DNA from: Artemia franciscana
Taxonomy: Eukaryota; Arthropoda; Branchiopoda; Anostraca; Artemiidae
Assembly (NCBI RefSeq): GCF_032884065.1
Contig: NC_088866.1
Coordinates: 45,728,653-45,792,652 of the forward strand
Reading direction: 5' to 3'
Length of the DNA: 64,000 nt
In this document: positions 52,240 through 64,000 of the stretch, in pieces
Numbering within the stretch: position 1 is the stretch's first letter
How the letters are laid out: each line of letters opens with the position of its first letter
Notes under the pieces: generated by a model
The model's input: only the letters and a program-made list of their open reading frames with translations
What the model was told of the DNA's origin: nothing
The model's database searches: none
Made by a program: the position numbers and the translations under genes

Positions 52240-52510
52240 TTAATTAAAAAAAACAAGTCTTTTTCACTGAACATAAGGAGTGACATTAAAACCTAAAACG
52301 AACAGAAACTATTCCGTATATGAAATGGGCTGTCTCTTACTCAACGCCTCCCTCTTTACGCTAAAGTTTGACAGTTTGTCGCAACTCCACTTTTTAAAAC
52401 AAAATTTGTTAAGGAGGGGACAGCGCTTTTTATATACGGGGTGATTTCTGTTCATTTTAAGTTTTAATGTCGCTCTTTACTTTCAGGTAAAAACAAATTG
52501 TTTTTCTATT
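52240..52510 (+). mobile_element. Foldback-family hairpin (copy 2)
   Basis: Counterpart of 25540-25811, with a longer left flank (AACAAGTCTTTTTCACTGAA then CATAAGGAGTGACATT) that is shortened in copy 1 by the 480-bp deletion. Confidence 0.8.
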
Positions 52511-53764
52511 TAATTTCCAACGGAAACTAAGCTAATACCTCTGTTATTACCACGCACACTCCTATAACCTTTATTATTTAACTTAAAGTTTTTCTGAATA
52601 TCATAAATTCATACTTTTTCCTTATTCACAAATGAGATATTTCATTTCGCAGCTCAGAAATTTACTTTTTTAAGAAAACAATAGATTTTTTACAAAGAAG
52701 GCTAGGCAAATTAAATATGTTGTTAATTGATTTTAATGTTAATTATACTTTGTTTATTATATTAGTTAATTATGTATCAAAATATTGATTAATCATGGTG
52801 CTTCTCAAATTTAACTATTGTTGAGGTTAATAGTTGCAGTTTAATTTTTTTCTGAACAACATTTTGATGAAAAAAAGCTCATTTATTATATTTGGCTTTC
52901 GAAATAAGGTTATTTGGAGTACTTCCAATAAATAAGAAAATGAGAAACATTCCCCCTTGAATTTTTGTGAAGACAAAGCTTCTGGTAGCACCTGCCGCTC
53001 TCCCCTTCCTGATAAATTTCAAGGAGGCATTCATAACCCCTCCCTCTCCCCCACATCTCCAGCATCTGTGCTGGTAAGCAAACTAATGCATTATTATATG
53101 TTGGACAATTTGTCTCATCTATAAGAGGGGGAGCTAACATCAAAGCATCTATACAAATACAGAAAAGAGAATAATGAGGACTTTTTTCTCCAAGAAAGTG
53201 AATGAAATGTTCGTTCACTGTCTTGGGGAAAAGTCCTCATTATTTTCTACTCTGTATTTGTATTATGGAAAGCCAGTGTGGTCTTTGTCATTATCAAAGC
53301 ATCTATATTATAAACTTCGTCAAAAAAAAAATTTCTCTTCAATGAAAGGAGACTAGAAATTGGTTTCAACCCTCCTCCTCTCTAAATTTACCTGAAGGGC
53401 TCCCCGGAAAGAAAGAAAACATTGGAAGTTGTGTATAAAAAAGAAAATTAGAAATAATACCATTTAATTCTTGGCAAAACAAACACAGATCTATACCCCC
53501 CCTCCTTTCTTTACTCAGTACATCCTTCTATTTTTACCAAAAAGATAACAGAGGGAATAATTTGGGCATAAAAAGCATGTTTTGAAGGTTCAGGCACAGT
53601 ACTCCCCCCACCTGCACAACCAACAGGCACAGTACCCCCTCCCCCACCTGCACAAGGATAAACCGACCCTCCTCCATAATGGCTGATGTGCAGTCATGTA
53701 CAATTGTCCATACATTTATGAATCCCTAGATGACTCGACCTATTTAAATGAAGCCTTGGATTAA

Positions 53765-54530
53765 AATTTTTGTGTTAACAGTTTGTTTTGTATGGACTGA
53801 TTACATCTTTCGGATTGGATCTGCCATGGTGCGACAGTATAGCCACTGAAACTGTGGAGCTCTTTATATAACTTTTTGATAATTTTAAATCGATTAGTTC
53901 TCTCAGAATTTTCTGTCGATAGCTTTTTCTCTTTCTTTGGGGTTTAAAGTTGGTTTTGCACCGTAAAATGGCAGAAAACACCGCTAGGCTATAGTTATAT
54001 CTTTTTTGCCATTTAAGATAGGCACTATAATTTTTTAATCTTCGTTCGAATGAGCCTTCTTCCGATGTTCTAGGACCGCCGTGGTCTTAGATGATTCTAG
54101 AACAACTGACTCGATACGATAAAAAAAGCAACAACAAACAATCAATTAACACAAATCTGTGATATTTCTCCCTCAAAAATGCAGAGTTTCACATTTTCCA
54201 ACATAGGAATTTGAAACTTCTGCAGTAAGTTCTCAGATACGCTGAATTTGTAGGTGTAATTTTAATCAAAATTACTCACCCTTTTTGAGTGTTTTCCCCC
54301 TATATTGAAAACGGGGCGAATTTTTCAAGCTCATAAATTATTGTAGATAGCTTTAACTTAATGACTGTTATATGTTTAGAAACACAATAAAAGACAATTC
54401 TTTTAAAATGTATATTACTATCAAATCGGTTTTTTTACACGTTCGATTATTTTTTACAGGTTCGATTATTATTTTACAGCACGAAAACTTGAACTCTTGC
54501 AGTTTTTTAGCACAAACTTCTTGAAAAGCT
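53765..54530 (+). mobile_element. Diverged foldback-family 3' half (copy 2)
   Basis: Counterpart of 27061-27800, with the same blocks in the same order. Small rearrangements lie around TTACACGTTCGATTATTTTT near 54435. Confidence 0.62.
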
Positions 54531-54576
54531 CATAAATTTTTTTTCTTAGATTTTTTTTTAGGTACAAGGAGTTGTG

Positions 54577-54582
<6 letters not shown>

Positions 54583-54649
<67 letters not shown>
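54583..54649. repeat. 67-nt T homopolymer
   Basis: An uninterrupted T run. The matching place in copy 1 (27870-27895) has only shorter T stretches broken by G. Confidence 0.95.
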
Positions 54650-54652
<3 letters not shown>

Positions 54653-55400
54653 GCAGACTGTTTGCAAGGCTCATATTTTAAATGTACCTGCTTCATAGAC
54701 ATGGGACGACCTTGACAAATAGGTAATACCCTCACAAAGTAAAAGAGAAAGTTTCTTCTAAATGAAGGTTGTCTGAGGCTTGAGGAAAGATTACAAATTT
54801 TAACTAAGAGAAGAAATGACAGACGACTTAGAATCCTGTTCTAAGCAAGAAACAAAATTTTTAAACAATTTCAAACACTAAATCTCTGAATAATTAAACA
54901 TATACACTGAAATTTTGGTCTTACTAGACCAACCAATGATTTGAACTAGACCGGAAAGAAAGAGTGGAACTTAGTCAGACTAAAGTTGCCACCACCACAT
55001 ATTTGGTTCTTTTTAAATCCTTTTTTTTTACCGCAAACTGTTTGCAAGGCTCATATTTTAAATGTACCTGCTTCATAGACATAGGACGACTTAGATAGGA
55101 TGACAAATTGGTAATACCCTCACAAAGTAAAAGAGAAAGTTCCCTCTAAATGGAAGTTGTCTGATGGTTAAGGAAATATTAGAAATTTTAACTAAGAGAA
55201 AAAATGTCAGACGACTTAGAATCCTATTATAAACAAGAAACAAAATTGTTTAGCAATTTCAAACACTAAATCTATGAATAATTTACACATTTACGCTGAA
55301 ATTTTGGTCTTACTAGACCGATCAATGAATTGAACTGGACCGAAAAGAAAGAGTGGAGCTTAGTCAGACTAGAGTTGCCACTATTGGATATTTGTGCTCA
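54650..55400. repeat. Tandem duplication of about 375 bp in copy 2
   Basis: ACCGCAGACTGTTTGCAAGG at 54650 and ACCGCAAACTGTTTGCAAGG at about 55030 begin two consecutive similar units through AGAAAGAGTGGA. Copy 1 has only one unit (27895-28230). Confidence 0.85.
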
Positions 55401-55923
55401 GAGAGGGAAAATAGACTTGAATTGTGATTACCTTTTTGTAAATTGAAAGTATTTAGCTCCGAATTTCTTATTCTCGCCAATTCCCTCTTAAAATTCATTG
55501 CAAGTGCCTTCCGTTGAAAATCTGCTTCTATTTCATGCTTCGTCCGCGGAATGCGGAATTTAATGAAACTGCATATAAGGATAGCTGAAAGAACTGAATA
55601 TGCATTCGATAATTCTGTTCGTCTATGCTGTCCCCTTCGGGTGGCAATGTCAACGTCAGACTTAGGCTAAGTCGCATATGTACAACCACTTATAGAGAGG
55701 AAAAAAGAGCAAGATAAGGCACTAGCTTACATCAAAGTCAATCAAAGTCCCGAAAACATAAAGTAAGTGAGCAACAATAAAAAATGCGCTAAGTATTTTT
55801 CTGCTCGTCATTTTTGTTACTGAGACGAATTATTGATGTTTTTTGTTTCATTGTTCATGAATTTTTTATCTTCATAAACAAGCTTTACCCTTATTCTTAC
55901 ATTTTAGAATTAAATTTCATTAA

Positions 55924-56989
55924 AATGGAAGTGGTGTTGGCTCTCTTTATCAGGGATAAATCTAGGGGGGCTAGAGGGGGTAAGTGCCCTGGGCGGCACA
56001 TCCAGGGGGCGGCAAAACAAGCTTAAATTGTAATATTTTTGGGCAAAAATTGTAATATTTATAGTTTTGATGGTGCGGTAGGGGGTGACAAAGTCTAAAT
56101 TTGCCCCCCCCCCCCTCCCTGAGAGAAACCCCAATTGTGGCTCTGCTCTTTAATCTATATTCGCGTTGCAGCCAAGTCACAGTTGCTAGCTGCTCAAGAC
56201 AGTTGCAGTGGTAAGTTTTCATGTTTTTAAACTCACTGAATAGTCCCGGCCGCAACATAATCGTAGTCATGGAGAAGGCACTGACACAAAGCAGTGCCTT
56301 CGCACTGCTGTTATGTATGATAGAAGCTTGGAGATATCTCCTCTTGTCTTGACCATTGTGAAACACGCAGCTGCAGTGTCTCATTGTGAGCTGGCGCATT
56401 TGAGTCTGCTCCTGCTAATAGCAGTGCCTCCTCTAAATGAAAAGTCTTCTGAAGAAAGTGAGCTTGATGCATTTGAGTGGAAGACATGGTACAAGAACTA
56501 CTGTGCTCTGCATTCAGGCAAATTTCGCTTTTCGCAAGTTATTGACTGAATTATTAAAGACTGTATCTTACGTGTCTTCTTCTAATTTTAATCGGAAGTA
56601 TAGGATACTCTTTAACTAAATTTATGTAAATATTGAAATATCGACCGTTGTTGCATATAACTTTGAAATTGAAATTCTTTCTTTGAGTTCACCTCCCCCC
56701 AAATCACCTCTACGTCTATTCAGAATATAAAAAAAAATCATTATATATATATATATATATCTCTGGAAAATCCTGTATCTCTTTTCCACAAAAAAAAGTT
56801 CCACACAATGTCTAGAATTTTCTTGAACTGGTAACACTGATCGGAACTTCCTCTTTAATTCTAGTGCACCAATAGATTACGATAAACTTACTCAACAAAA
56901 TGAGTAAACTATAAATAAAAATATTATGTCTAAACAAATATGAAAATTGTTTTCATCATCTTTGCCATAGATCTAATCTCCCTTTACTG
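55924..56989. mobile_element. GATCTAGGGGGG-type repeat (copy 2)
   Basis: Counterpart of 28774 and 31952. It contains the 240-bp section missing in unit A and an additional private stretch, CATAATCGTAGTCATGGAGA then AGGCACTGACACAAAGCAG, with a small hairpin CAGTGCCTTCGCACTG. No coding frame is recognised. Confidence 0.55.
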
Positions 56990-58721
56990 AATTAAATAAA
57001 AAAAAACTAATTTTTTTAGCTGAAAGTAAGGAGCGACATTAAAACTCAAAACGAACAGAAATTACTCCGTATATGAAATGGGTTGTCCCCTCCGCAATCC
57101 TTCGCTCTTTACGCTAAGGCTTTTAATTGTTTTAAAAAGTAGAATTGTGGCAAAGAGTCAAACTTCAGCGTAAAGAGCGAGGGATTGCGGAGGGGACAAC
57201 CTACGGACAACCATATACGGAGTAATTTCTGTTCGTTTTAAGTTTTAATGTCGCTCCTTACTTTCAGCTAAAAAAATTAGTTTTTTTTTCATTTAATTTC
57301 TGAACTTTTTTGAATTAATGCATGTTTGGTTTTGGCTCTCCGCACATAAATTATTAAAATGAAACTTGTATATTAATTCTTTTTTGGCTAAATGGCTTTC
57401 TCTTAGTTTTGATCAGACGATTTTGAGAAATAAGGGGCAGAGAAGGAGGCCTAGTTGCCCTCCAATTTTTCGGTTACTTAAAAAGGCAACTAGAACTTTT
57501 AATTTTTAATGAACGTTTCTATTAGTAAAAAATACACGTAACTTAAGAATTAACTTACGTAACAAACTTTCATAACCTTATATTTTTATTATGTATATGA
57601 GGAGGTTTGTACCCTCGTTAATACCTCGCTCTTTACACTAAATCGTAAGTTTTGTCCCAATTCTTTAAGAATGACCCCTGAATCAGAAAGGCCGTAGAAT
57701 AAATAGTTGAAATCACTAAAAATACTTTAGCATAAAGAGCAAGGTATTTATCTCCTCCTAAATACCTCGCTCTTTATGCTAAAGTATTTTTAGAACCCCT
57801 CATATGCGTAATTATCTCTGTTCGTTTTAAGTTTCAATGCTACTTCTTCCTTTCATTTGAAAAAACGTTTTCATATTTATTTTTCATTGTTTTCTTATAG
57901 TAATGCTAGAGAATCCTGCGCCCTTTTCATTGAATTTTTCTTCCCCCATGACAGATTCCTTCACGGAAAGATCCTCCAACATAGCCCCCTCTCCTCAGCC
58001 CCACCACCAAACAAAATAAAATCCCCCTGAAAACGTCTGTACACTTCCCAATAACCATTACTATATGTAAACACTGGTCAAAGTTTGTAACTTGCAGCCC
58101 CTCCCCTAGGGATTGTGGGGGAGTAAGTCATCCCCAAAGACATAGTTATCATGGTTTTCGACTATGCTGAACAAAATAGCTATCTCAAAATTTTTGATTT
58201 GTTGAATTTGGGAAAAAATGAGCGTGGGAGGGGGCCTAGATGCCCTCCAATTTTTTTGGTCACTTAAAAAGGGCACTAGAACTTTTCATTTCCGTTAGAA
58301 TGAGCCCTCTTGCGACATTCTAGGACCACTTGGTCGATACGATAACCCCGGGGAAAAGAAAAAAAACAAAAAAAAACCAAACAAATAAACACGCACCCGT
58401 GATTTGTCTTCTGGCAAAAAATACAAAATTCCACATTTTTGTAGATAGGAGCTTGAAACTTCTATAGTAGGGTTCTCTGATACGCTGAATCTGATGGTGT
58501 CATTTTCGTTAAGATCCTACGACTTTTAGGGGGTGTTTCTCCCTATTTTCTTAAATAAGGCAAATTTTCTCAGGCTCGTAACGTTTGATGGGTAAGACTA
58601 AACTTGATGAAACTTATATATTTAAAATCAGCATTAAAATGCGATTCTTTTGATGTAGCTATTGATATCAAAATTCAATTTTGTAGAGTTTTGTAGAGTT
58701 CGTTACCACGAACTGTTTGAT
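56990..58721 (+). mobile_element. Foldback-family element (copy 2)
   Basis: The hairpin at 56990-57300 carries the CTACGGACAACC change shared with unit B. The 3' end is shortened: the GTCGCTCCTTAC subterminal repeat is deleted and TTGTAGAGTT is duplicated before CGTTACCACGAACTG (58701-58715). Confidence 0.82.
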
Positions 58722-60670
58722 ACCCGTCTTTCTTGTTTATTATATTATTATTTGTTTGAAAACCTTCTATACCATAAAAGAAAGACGGAACATTATCAAA
58801 AAAAAGAAGAAAAAACTAAACACCGACAAAACAAGATTTGCGGAAAAAACCCTGTTGAAGTTAATTTTCATCTCCCTGAGCCTCCTTACAAGATAGCCAA
58901 CTATTTGAACCTGCATCTTGCGTCCATAGTACAAAGTCTCCCCCCTTTCACTGGCTCAGGTCAAACTATTCCTCCCTCCACCTCTTTCCCCCAAATTTCT
59001 CCCTCTGATGTTATAAATAAAATCCGAAAGCTCAAAAAATCAAGTACTTGCCCATTAAATATCCCAATTGACTTGATTAATGCTTTTTCAGACACAATTG
59101 CTGGACCTTTATCTGATATCTTTAACCAAATTACAAAATCTGGTAAATTCCCAAGTTGCTGGAAACTAGGTTTTATAACACCCATCCCAAAGAAATCTTC
59201 AAGTCTGACTATAACCAACATGCATCCTATTACACTCACTCCAGTTTTTTCTAAGCTTTACGAAGGGTTCCTTTGTGACTGGCTTAAAATTAAAATTATA
59301 CCACGCATTGACATCCGACAGTTTGGTAATTTAAGAAAAACCTCCACCACCCATTACCTTGTACACTTGATTCACACGATCCTAAGTGAACTAGAGAAAC
59401 CAAATGTTTGGCTAAACCTGGTTTTAGTCAATTTCCAAAAAGCGTTTGACTTAGTTGACCACACTATCCTAATTCGTTTACTACATTATAACTTTGAAAT
59501 TGACCCACTTTTAGTAAATATTGTTATATCATTCCTTTCAGAAAGATCACAAGTTGTAAAATACAAAAATACCTTCTCTAACCCCCTCCCTAGGTACTGT
59601 GGAATACCTCAAGGAACCTTATTGGTACCATTATTATTTCTTGTCATGATTAACAAAATTGGCAAGGAACTCCCCCAAAGATGGATATATGTGGATGACC
59701 TGTCGATCCTTGAAGTATGTCATAGGAATATTAAAAGTGACCCCGTTGAAATCCTAACCCAATGTTCGGATGAATCTAAACATCTAAATATGACAGTAAA
59801 TCCCACTAAATCATAGATAATGACGATCAACTTCTTGAAATCTACTCCTGCTTTTTGCGACCCGATCCCACGCGAAATGCTAGTGAAACATGTTAAGCTT
59901 CTTGGTGTGTTTCCAACATTGTTAAACAAGCAAATGTTTCACTATCCATTTTTAAGCTGCTAAACAAATTTAATTGTCCTAAGATACATTCCCCCCGTGT
60001 TTACTTATCCTTTATCAGGCCGTTATTGGAATATGCATGTCCGGTCTGGCATTCGCAACTTTCAAATGAACTTAGTGACAAAATCGAGTCGGTCCAAAAG
60101 CGTTCGCTAAGGATCATTTACAAAAAAGGCAAAATTCCATACTCCTTCCTCCTTAAAGCTGCACGCATTACCACCTTAAAAGAAAGGAGGGAAAAAATTT
60201 GCCTGCTTTTCGCTGAATCAGTCATTTCCAATCCCCGTACTGAGGACTTACTCCCTGATTTTCACAATCCCATTAGACTCCGACTCCCCGGGTCAGCCTC
60301 CTTAGCAATCCCAACTTACTCTCCGATCCATGCTGTTACAGAAAGGTTTCGTAAAAGTTTTATGCCCTTTATTCGGGAACACCTTAATAATAATTCGTGA
60401 TTATGTACTTGCCAAATTCCCCTTTTCCTCTATTGCCGTTTTTATTCTTTTTTGATTTACTGTAATGTGTTTGTAATTTAATTGTTAAATTTAGTGATTT
60501 GCCCTTTATCTTTGATGATTTTACTTTTTTAATTCCTTTTAATTTTAAGTTTGTGACTTAATGTACTGTTTTGAATTTTTTTTTTCTTAGCTTTTACTGA
60601 CATATAAAGCAAATTCGGCTCTATAGAGCTTGTGATAGTCTTTTGAAGATAAATATTATCTTATCTTATC
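58716..60670 (+). pseudogene. 5'-truncated CR1/Jockey-like LINE ORF2, copy 2
   Basis: Counterpart of 34697-36650. It shares the motif A Asn (codon 59430-59432), the YVDD motif C, the deletion and frameshift after KLLGVF, and the C-terminal LEYACPVWHSQLSN frame (60026-60400). Private damage is TAG for CAG near 59814 and Val for Gly in motif B (GTLLVPLLF). The 3' tail is a (TTATC)n-like run ending near 60670. Confidence 0.88.
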
Positions 60671-62040
60671 TAAATACAGAATACAGTTAATGTAAATATC
60701 TATGATAGCGTGTGAGACCATGAATGGCTGTGTACCGTACCTAGCTACGCATTGCGCACAATCAATGTGGCGAACCAAAACAATTGCATATTCCTATATA
60801 TGCTTTGCAGAGCTAAAGAGGATTATTTAGTGCATTGCTTAAGCTGGTGCCAGGGGCTCTCTACAATAAGGAAAGGGATATCTGGAAATAATAAGTTGAT
60901 ACTTCAAGGTGTCTTAAACAGTATGTCTCCTCAGTTTATTTGTAGATTAGCAAAGAATCTAGAAATTTTGTTAAATAAAAAAAAATAATAAATAAATAAT
61001 TAAAAAAAAATCTCAGTATAATATAAATGCAATGTTTTATTTATGTCTTTTTCCGAGTGTTAAGCGTTCTTTTCAATGACCTTTTTCAAGCATTAAATGC
61101 TAGTATTAGGTTAATGCAGATTTCATTTAAGCGTTTTATGATGATCGCTGATCAAAGTTTATGTTATTTGTGTCTTTCGCTTATTTTAGGTCACTGTATT
61201 CATGGCTGTATATTTGACTTTAAAATACACTTATCTATCTATCTATTTATACCTATAGCAAGTAGTTAGTTAAAAGACTTATTAACTCCCAAGAGACCTA
61301 ACAAAATTAGGCATGTCCAGTGCCAAACTCTAAGACCACCAAAATTATTCTCTATCCATGGGATATCTTCACTCTCCATTCCTAAGATAGAATATGGAAT
61401 TATTTTCTAAGGGAGTCACAACTTCACATACGCCTTGATTTTATCGGCATTTAATTAGCAGGTAGGTAATTAATCTTCTTTGAATTTAACGTCGTGTTTC
61501 CGATTTTATGAATTATTTTGTAGATCCACTGAATTAGGTGATTGTCTACGGGCAAAAAACGCAGTTAGAGAATCTATGGAATACCTAGGGAGAAAACGGA
61601 ATCCTATTGATATTGTTATATTCGCCGTATAAATAATTTCACCGTATTTACGCCTTTTTTTTAGTTCTGATGATTTTGATTACCATTTTTTTAAATTTCA
61701 AATTGAGTTTTTTACGGTCTTCAATCTGCTGTTGACGCTTTATTTAGGTTTTTTTTAACACTTTACTGTTTTACTTATCTTTTAAGGTTCGGTTCATAAA
61801 TATTACCTGTATGGCTCTGCCCAGTCTGTTGTCAAGTTTTTCTTAGCTTGCAGATTCTCATTCTTTTAGAAATTGAAATTCCTCTCATAACTCTCTTCAA
61901 ACTAGAATTTAGTAGCCGTGTAATTTCTGTACCCAAATTTTTTTCTAGGTTTGCGTCATATCATTACTGAACCTGTTTGAGTTCGCTTGTAAAATATTTT
62001 GTAGACATGAATGGTTTCTTTAAAGGAATAAGGATACGGC
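60671..62040. other. Duplicated segment (copy 2), unrecognised
   Basis: Counterpart of 36651-38040, with no coding or array signature. An extra AATGACCTTTTTCAAGC stretch near 61075 distinguishes it from copy 1. Confidence 0.5.
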
Positions 62041-62337
62041 GTTAGACTTTACATTCCCTACCGGCAGTGCTGATCTCCATTTCTTGGCCCTTCAGCCAGG
62101 AAGTGCAATGGGGGGTTGAGGCCAGCCATCCTGTGCTTTCGCACACCCTTCCTGTTTACCTTCCCCAGATTTCTCCAGGTACCCATTTAGAGCTGGGTCG
62201 ACTCTGGCTAAGCTTACAGAGTCACGCCATTGACCCCCGTCCCAAACTGAAGAATCGTGTACACTGGGATTCGAACCCACGTCCTCTCAGACAAAGGATC
62301 CCGAATCCAGCGTACCAACCCACTCGGCCAGGACGGC
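62041..62337 (-). mobile_element. tRNA-Leu-derived SINE, copy 2
   Basis: Counterpart of 38041-38317, with the head at 62337 (minus), A box TGGCCGAGTGGG, B box GGTTCGAATCCC and the AATGGGTACCTGG body motif. The short open frames across it are not genes. Confidence 0.82.
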
Positions 62338-63899
62338 TTTAAAGGAATGACAGGAAGAAAATGCTGAAAAAATCCTTACATAAAAAGAGATTTTTTTATA
62401 ACCAAGCTGGCTAGCAAAAGAGAAAAAGCTTTAAATGTTTCCAATCTTTTACCCATGAACGATGATCATGGGAAAAGCTACTGGTTTTTGCGGTCATGTA
62501 ACATAGTATATGCTTGAACCACAAGACTTCTACGGCATGTAGGGGTTTAAAGAATATTATTCAGTATTCTTTGCGCCATCTACAGAATTTCTATGAAAAA
62601 CTTCCAACGTTTAGCGGATTATAAAAAAGAGCTTAACGTTAGTTAAACAACAATTGTCAAGTTCAATATTTCTAACCTATAGAAGAGCAACTGTTCAAAC
62701 TGTTTATAGTAAACAGCTATAAATAACTAATTACATTCTAAAGTAATAGTTGGTACGTGGTAAACAGAACTCTTTAACCCAATTTTTCATATGGAACTAA
62801 TGTGACTGTAATTTGGCTTGAGTATAACGTTACTTCTGGTACGGTTTGGCATCTTGGATGTTGGATGAAGTGATGTTTCAATGGTAGGCACAGGTCCATG
62901 AAAAGACCCATCTGGTTTTTAATACGTAAGGTCTCTTGACCTGTGTACATTTACCTTTACCTTAACCCGGAAAGCTTTGATTTCATCTGTAGCTTATTCT
63001 ATTTTAACCTTTTAAATAAAAAAAATCATCAGAATTCAAAGCTGATACGTCAATAATAGAATCTATTTATTTTCTTTTCAGCAAATTAATTACGAAATAA
63101 ATTCTTGGAAATTACAAAAAAGTGCTTGATACCCGAACGTGTCTCCTTTTTCTTTCTCTTTTTCCCATTGAATATACTTCTGAGGTTCTTGTAATTAGTA
63201 TTTTATTTCCCCCAGCCCATAATAGATAACTGGCGATTGGTTTGATGTCACATAACGCACTTTACCCAAATTTTCCAAATAAAAAGACGATTGATAAGCT
63301 ATTCAAACCTGGTCACAAGTATAATAATCGCTACCCTCATTTGCACATTTTTTTTCAGCAGAAATTTCCAAGCCTTTAAATGTTTAGTTTCTTCCCAATA
63401 CTTTTCAATTGTTCTTCAAGTTCCTTCTGACTTTTGTATGTTCCTAGACTAGAGACTATATTCTGTTAAAATTTAAGCCTGACCAGAGAAAAAGCTATTC
63501 CTAATCTTAGAGCTGAGGCCCAAATTCTACGACCCTCTCTCCTCCCTATTCACACATTGAAGAAAAAGATAATGAGTTTAATTTACCAACTACCAGGAAA
63601 GAAATCAAAATCTGGTATTTAGACTGAAAATCGATGAGGTCCTACTTGAATGGGGTAATTTTAACTCTGCCACGCACTAAAAGATACGTGCAAGCAGAAT
63701 CCTGACAGAGAAGCGTTTTCATTGGTTGTTAATGACAGAAATTAGTTGCAATGACGGCTCTGCCGATTCTTTGTCTTTGGTCCAAATTAGTTTAGCTGGC
63801 CCAAATGGGTAACATAAGTTAGAAACTCTTAACGAACCGAAACAAAAGAAGCATATTTTGAACTTCTAATCAGTATTAGTTCAAACTTATTATTAAACC

Positions 63900-64000
63900 T
63901 TGGGTTGAGTTCAGTCAAACAAGGCTTAATTTAAATGTGCGTTTGTTACATAAGGGTTAAGTCAAAAGAGGAATGATTTAAACGGGGGTTCAGTCGAACA
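63900..64000. repeat. Start of degenerate GGGTTCAGTT minisatellite (copy 2)
   Basis: GGGTTGAGTTCAGTCAAAC and AAACGGGGGTTCAGTCGAAC match the start of the array at 39420. The array continues beyond the window. Confidence 0.7.

Larger units (their letters stand above)
49406..64000 (+). repeat. Large direct duplication, copy 2 (continues past window)
   Basis: Colinear with 23172-39526, offset about 26.2 kb at the left end and 24.0 kb after the LINE. Private differences are an extra 480 bp (51770-52250), a 67-nt T run (54583-54649), a tandem duplication of about 375 bp (54650-55400), a single instead of double composite unit, and an extra 430 bp at 63130-63545. Confidence 0.93.

Noticed and set aside
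55971-56399. 142-codon minus-strand frame in the GATCTAGGGGGG repeat
   Set aside because: The frame is not preserved in the copies at 28774 and 31952 and shows no transposase motif.

Overview
The window is nuclear DNA from an animal, very probably an arthropod. It is AT-rich and dense in repeats, and the only recognisable host gene is split into short exons by multi-kilobase introns. The repeats (rolling-circle Helitrons, RTE-like and CR1/Jockey-like LINEs, tRNA-derived SINE-like units, foldback elements) have an invertebrate character. Several remind me of brine shrimp (Artemia) sequence, but that is recall, not proof.

Region by region. From 1 to 17.75 kb lies the 3' six-sevenths of a triosephosphate isomerase gene (plus strand): four coding exons at 150-263, 9149-9243, 12044-12268 and 17375-17581, then a poly(A) signal at 17736. 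Together they encode about 213 residues with no stop or frameshift. The N-terminal exon(s), with the active-site Lys, lie upstream. The first intron (8.9 kb) holds two head-to-tail non-autonomous Helitrons, an RTE endonuclease relic and a degenerate tandem satellite. The second intron holds a LINE ORF1 relic and a foldback-family element that ends about 20 nt before the splice acceptor. The third intron holds LINE 3' fragments.

From 19.33 to 22.27 kb is a larger, decayed Helitron with recognisable Rep (Y2 motif) and helicase pieces. The central helicase is deleted, and one missing piece reappears out of order. From 23.17 to about 39.53 kb is segment copy 1, repeated in direct orientation as copy 2 (49.41 kb to the window end, still continuing). 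Each copy carries LINE fragments, foldback elements, a 5'-truncated CR1/Jockey-like LINE and a tRNA-Leu-like SINE. Copy 1 also has an internal tandem duplication of about 3.2 kb whose junction contains a templated inverted filler.

Between the copies (39.5-49.4 kb) are more RTE fragments, a foldback element, and a large imperfect palindrome (43.3-49.36 kb). Its outer arms each carry an exon resembling the ribosome-biogenesis gene Utp11, and its interior holds four tRNA-like heads and Helitron 5' ends.

Only triosephosphate isomerase appears to be a functional gene. Everything else supported here is mobile DNA, relics or repeat structure. No unmistakably new enzymatic system was found. The most unusual items are the foldback family with serial hairpins that abuts a TPI splice site, the palindrome carrying a Utp11-like exon, the GCGAAGC mini-hairpins at the Helitron 3' ends, and the segmental duplication, which could also be a haplotype-assembly artefact.
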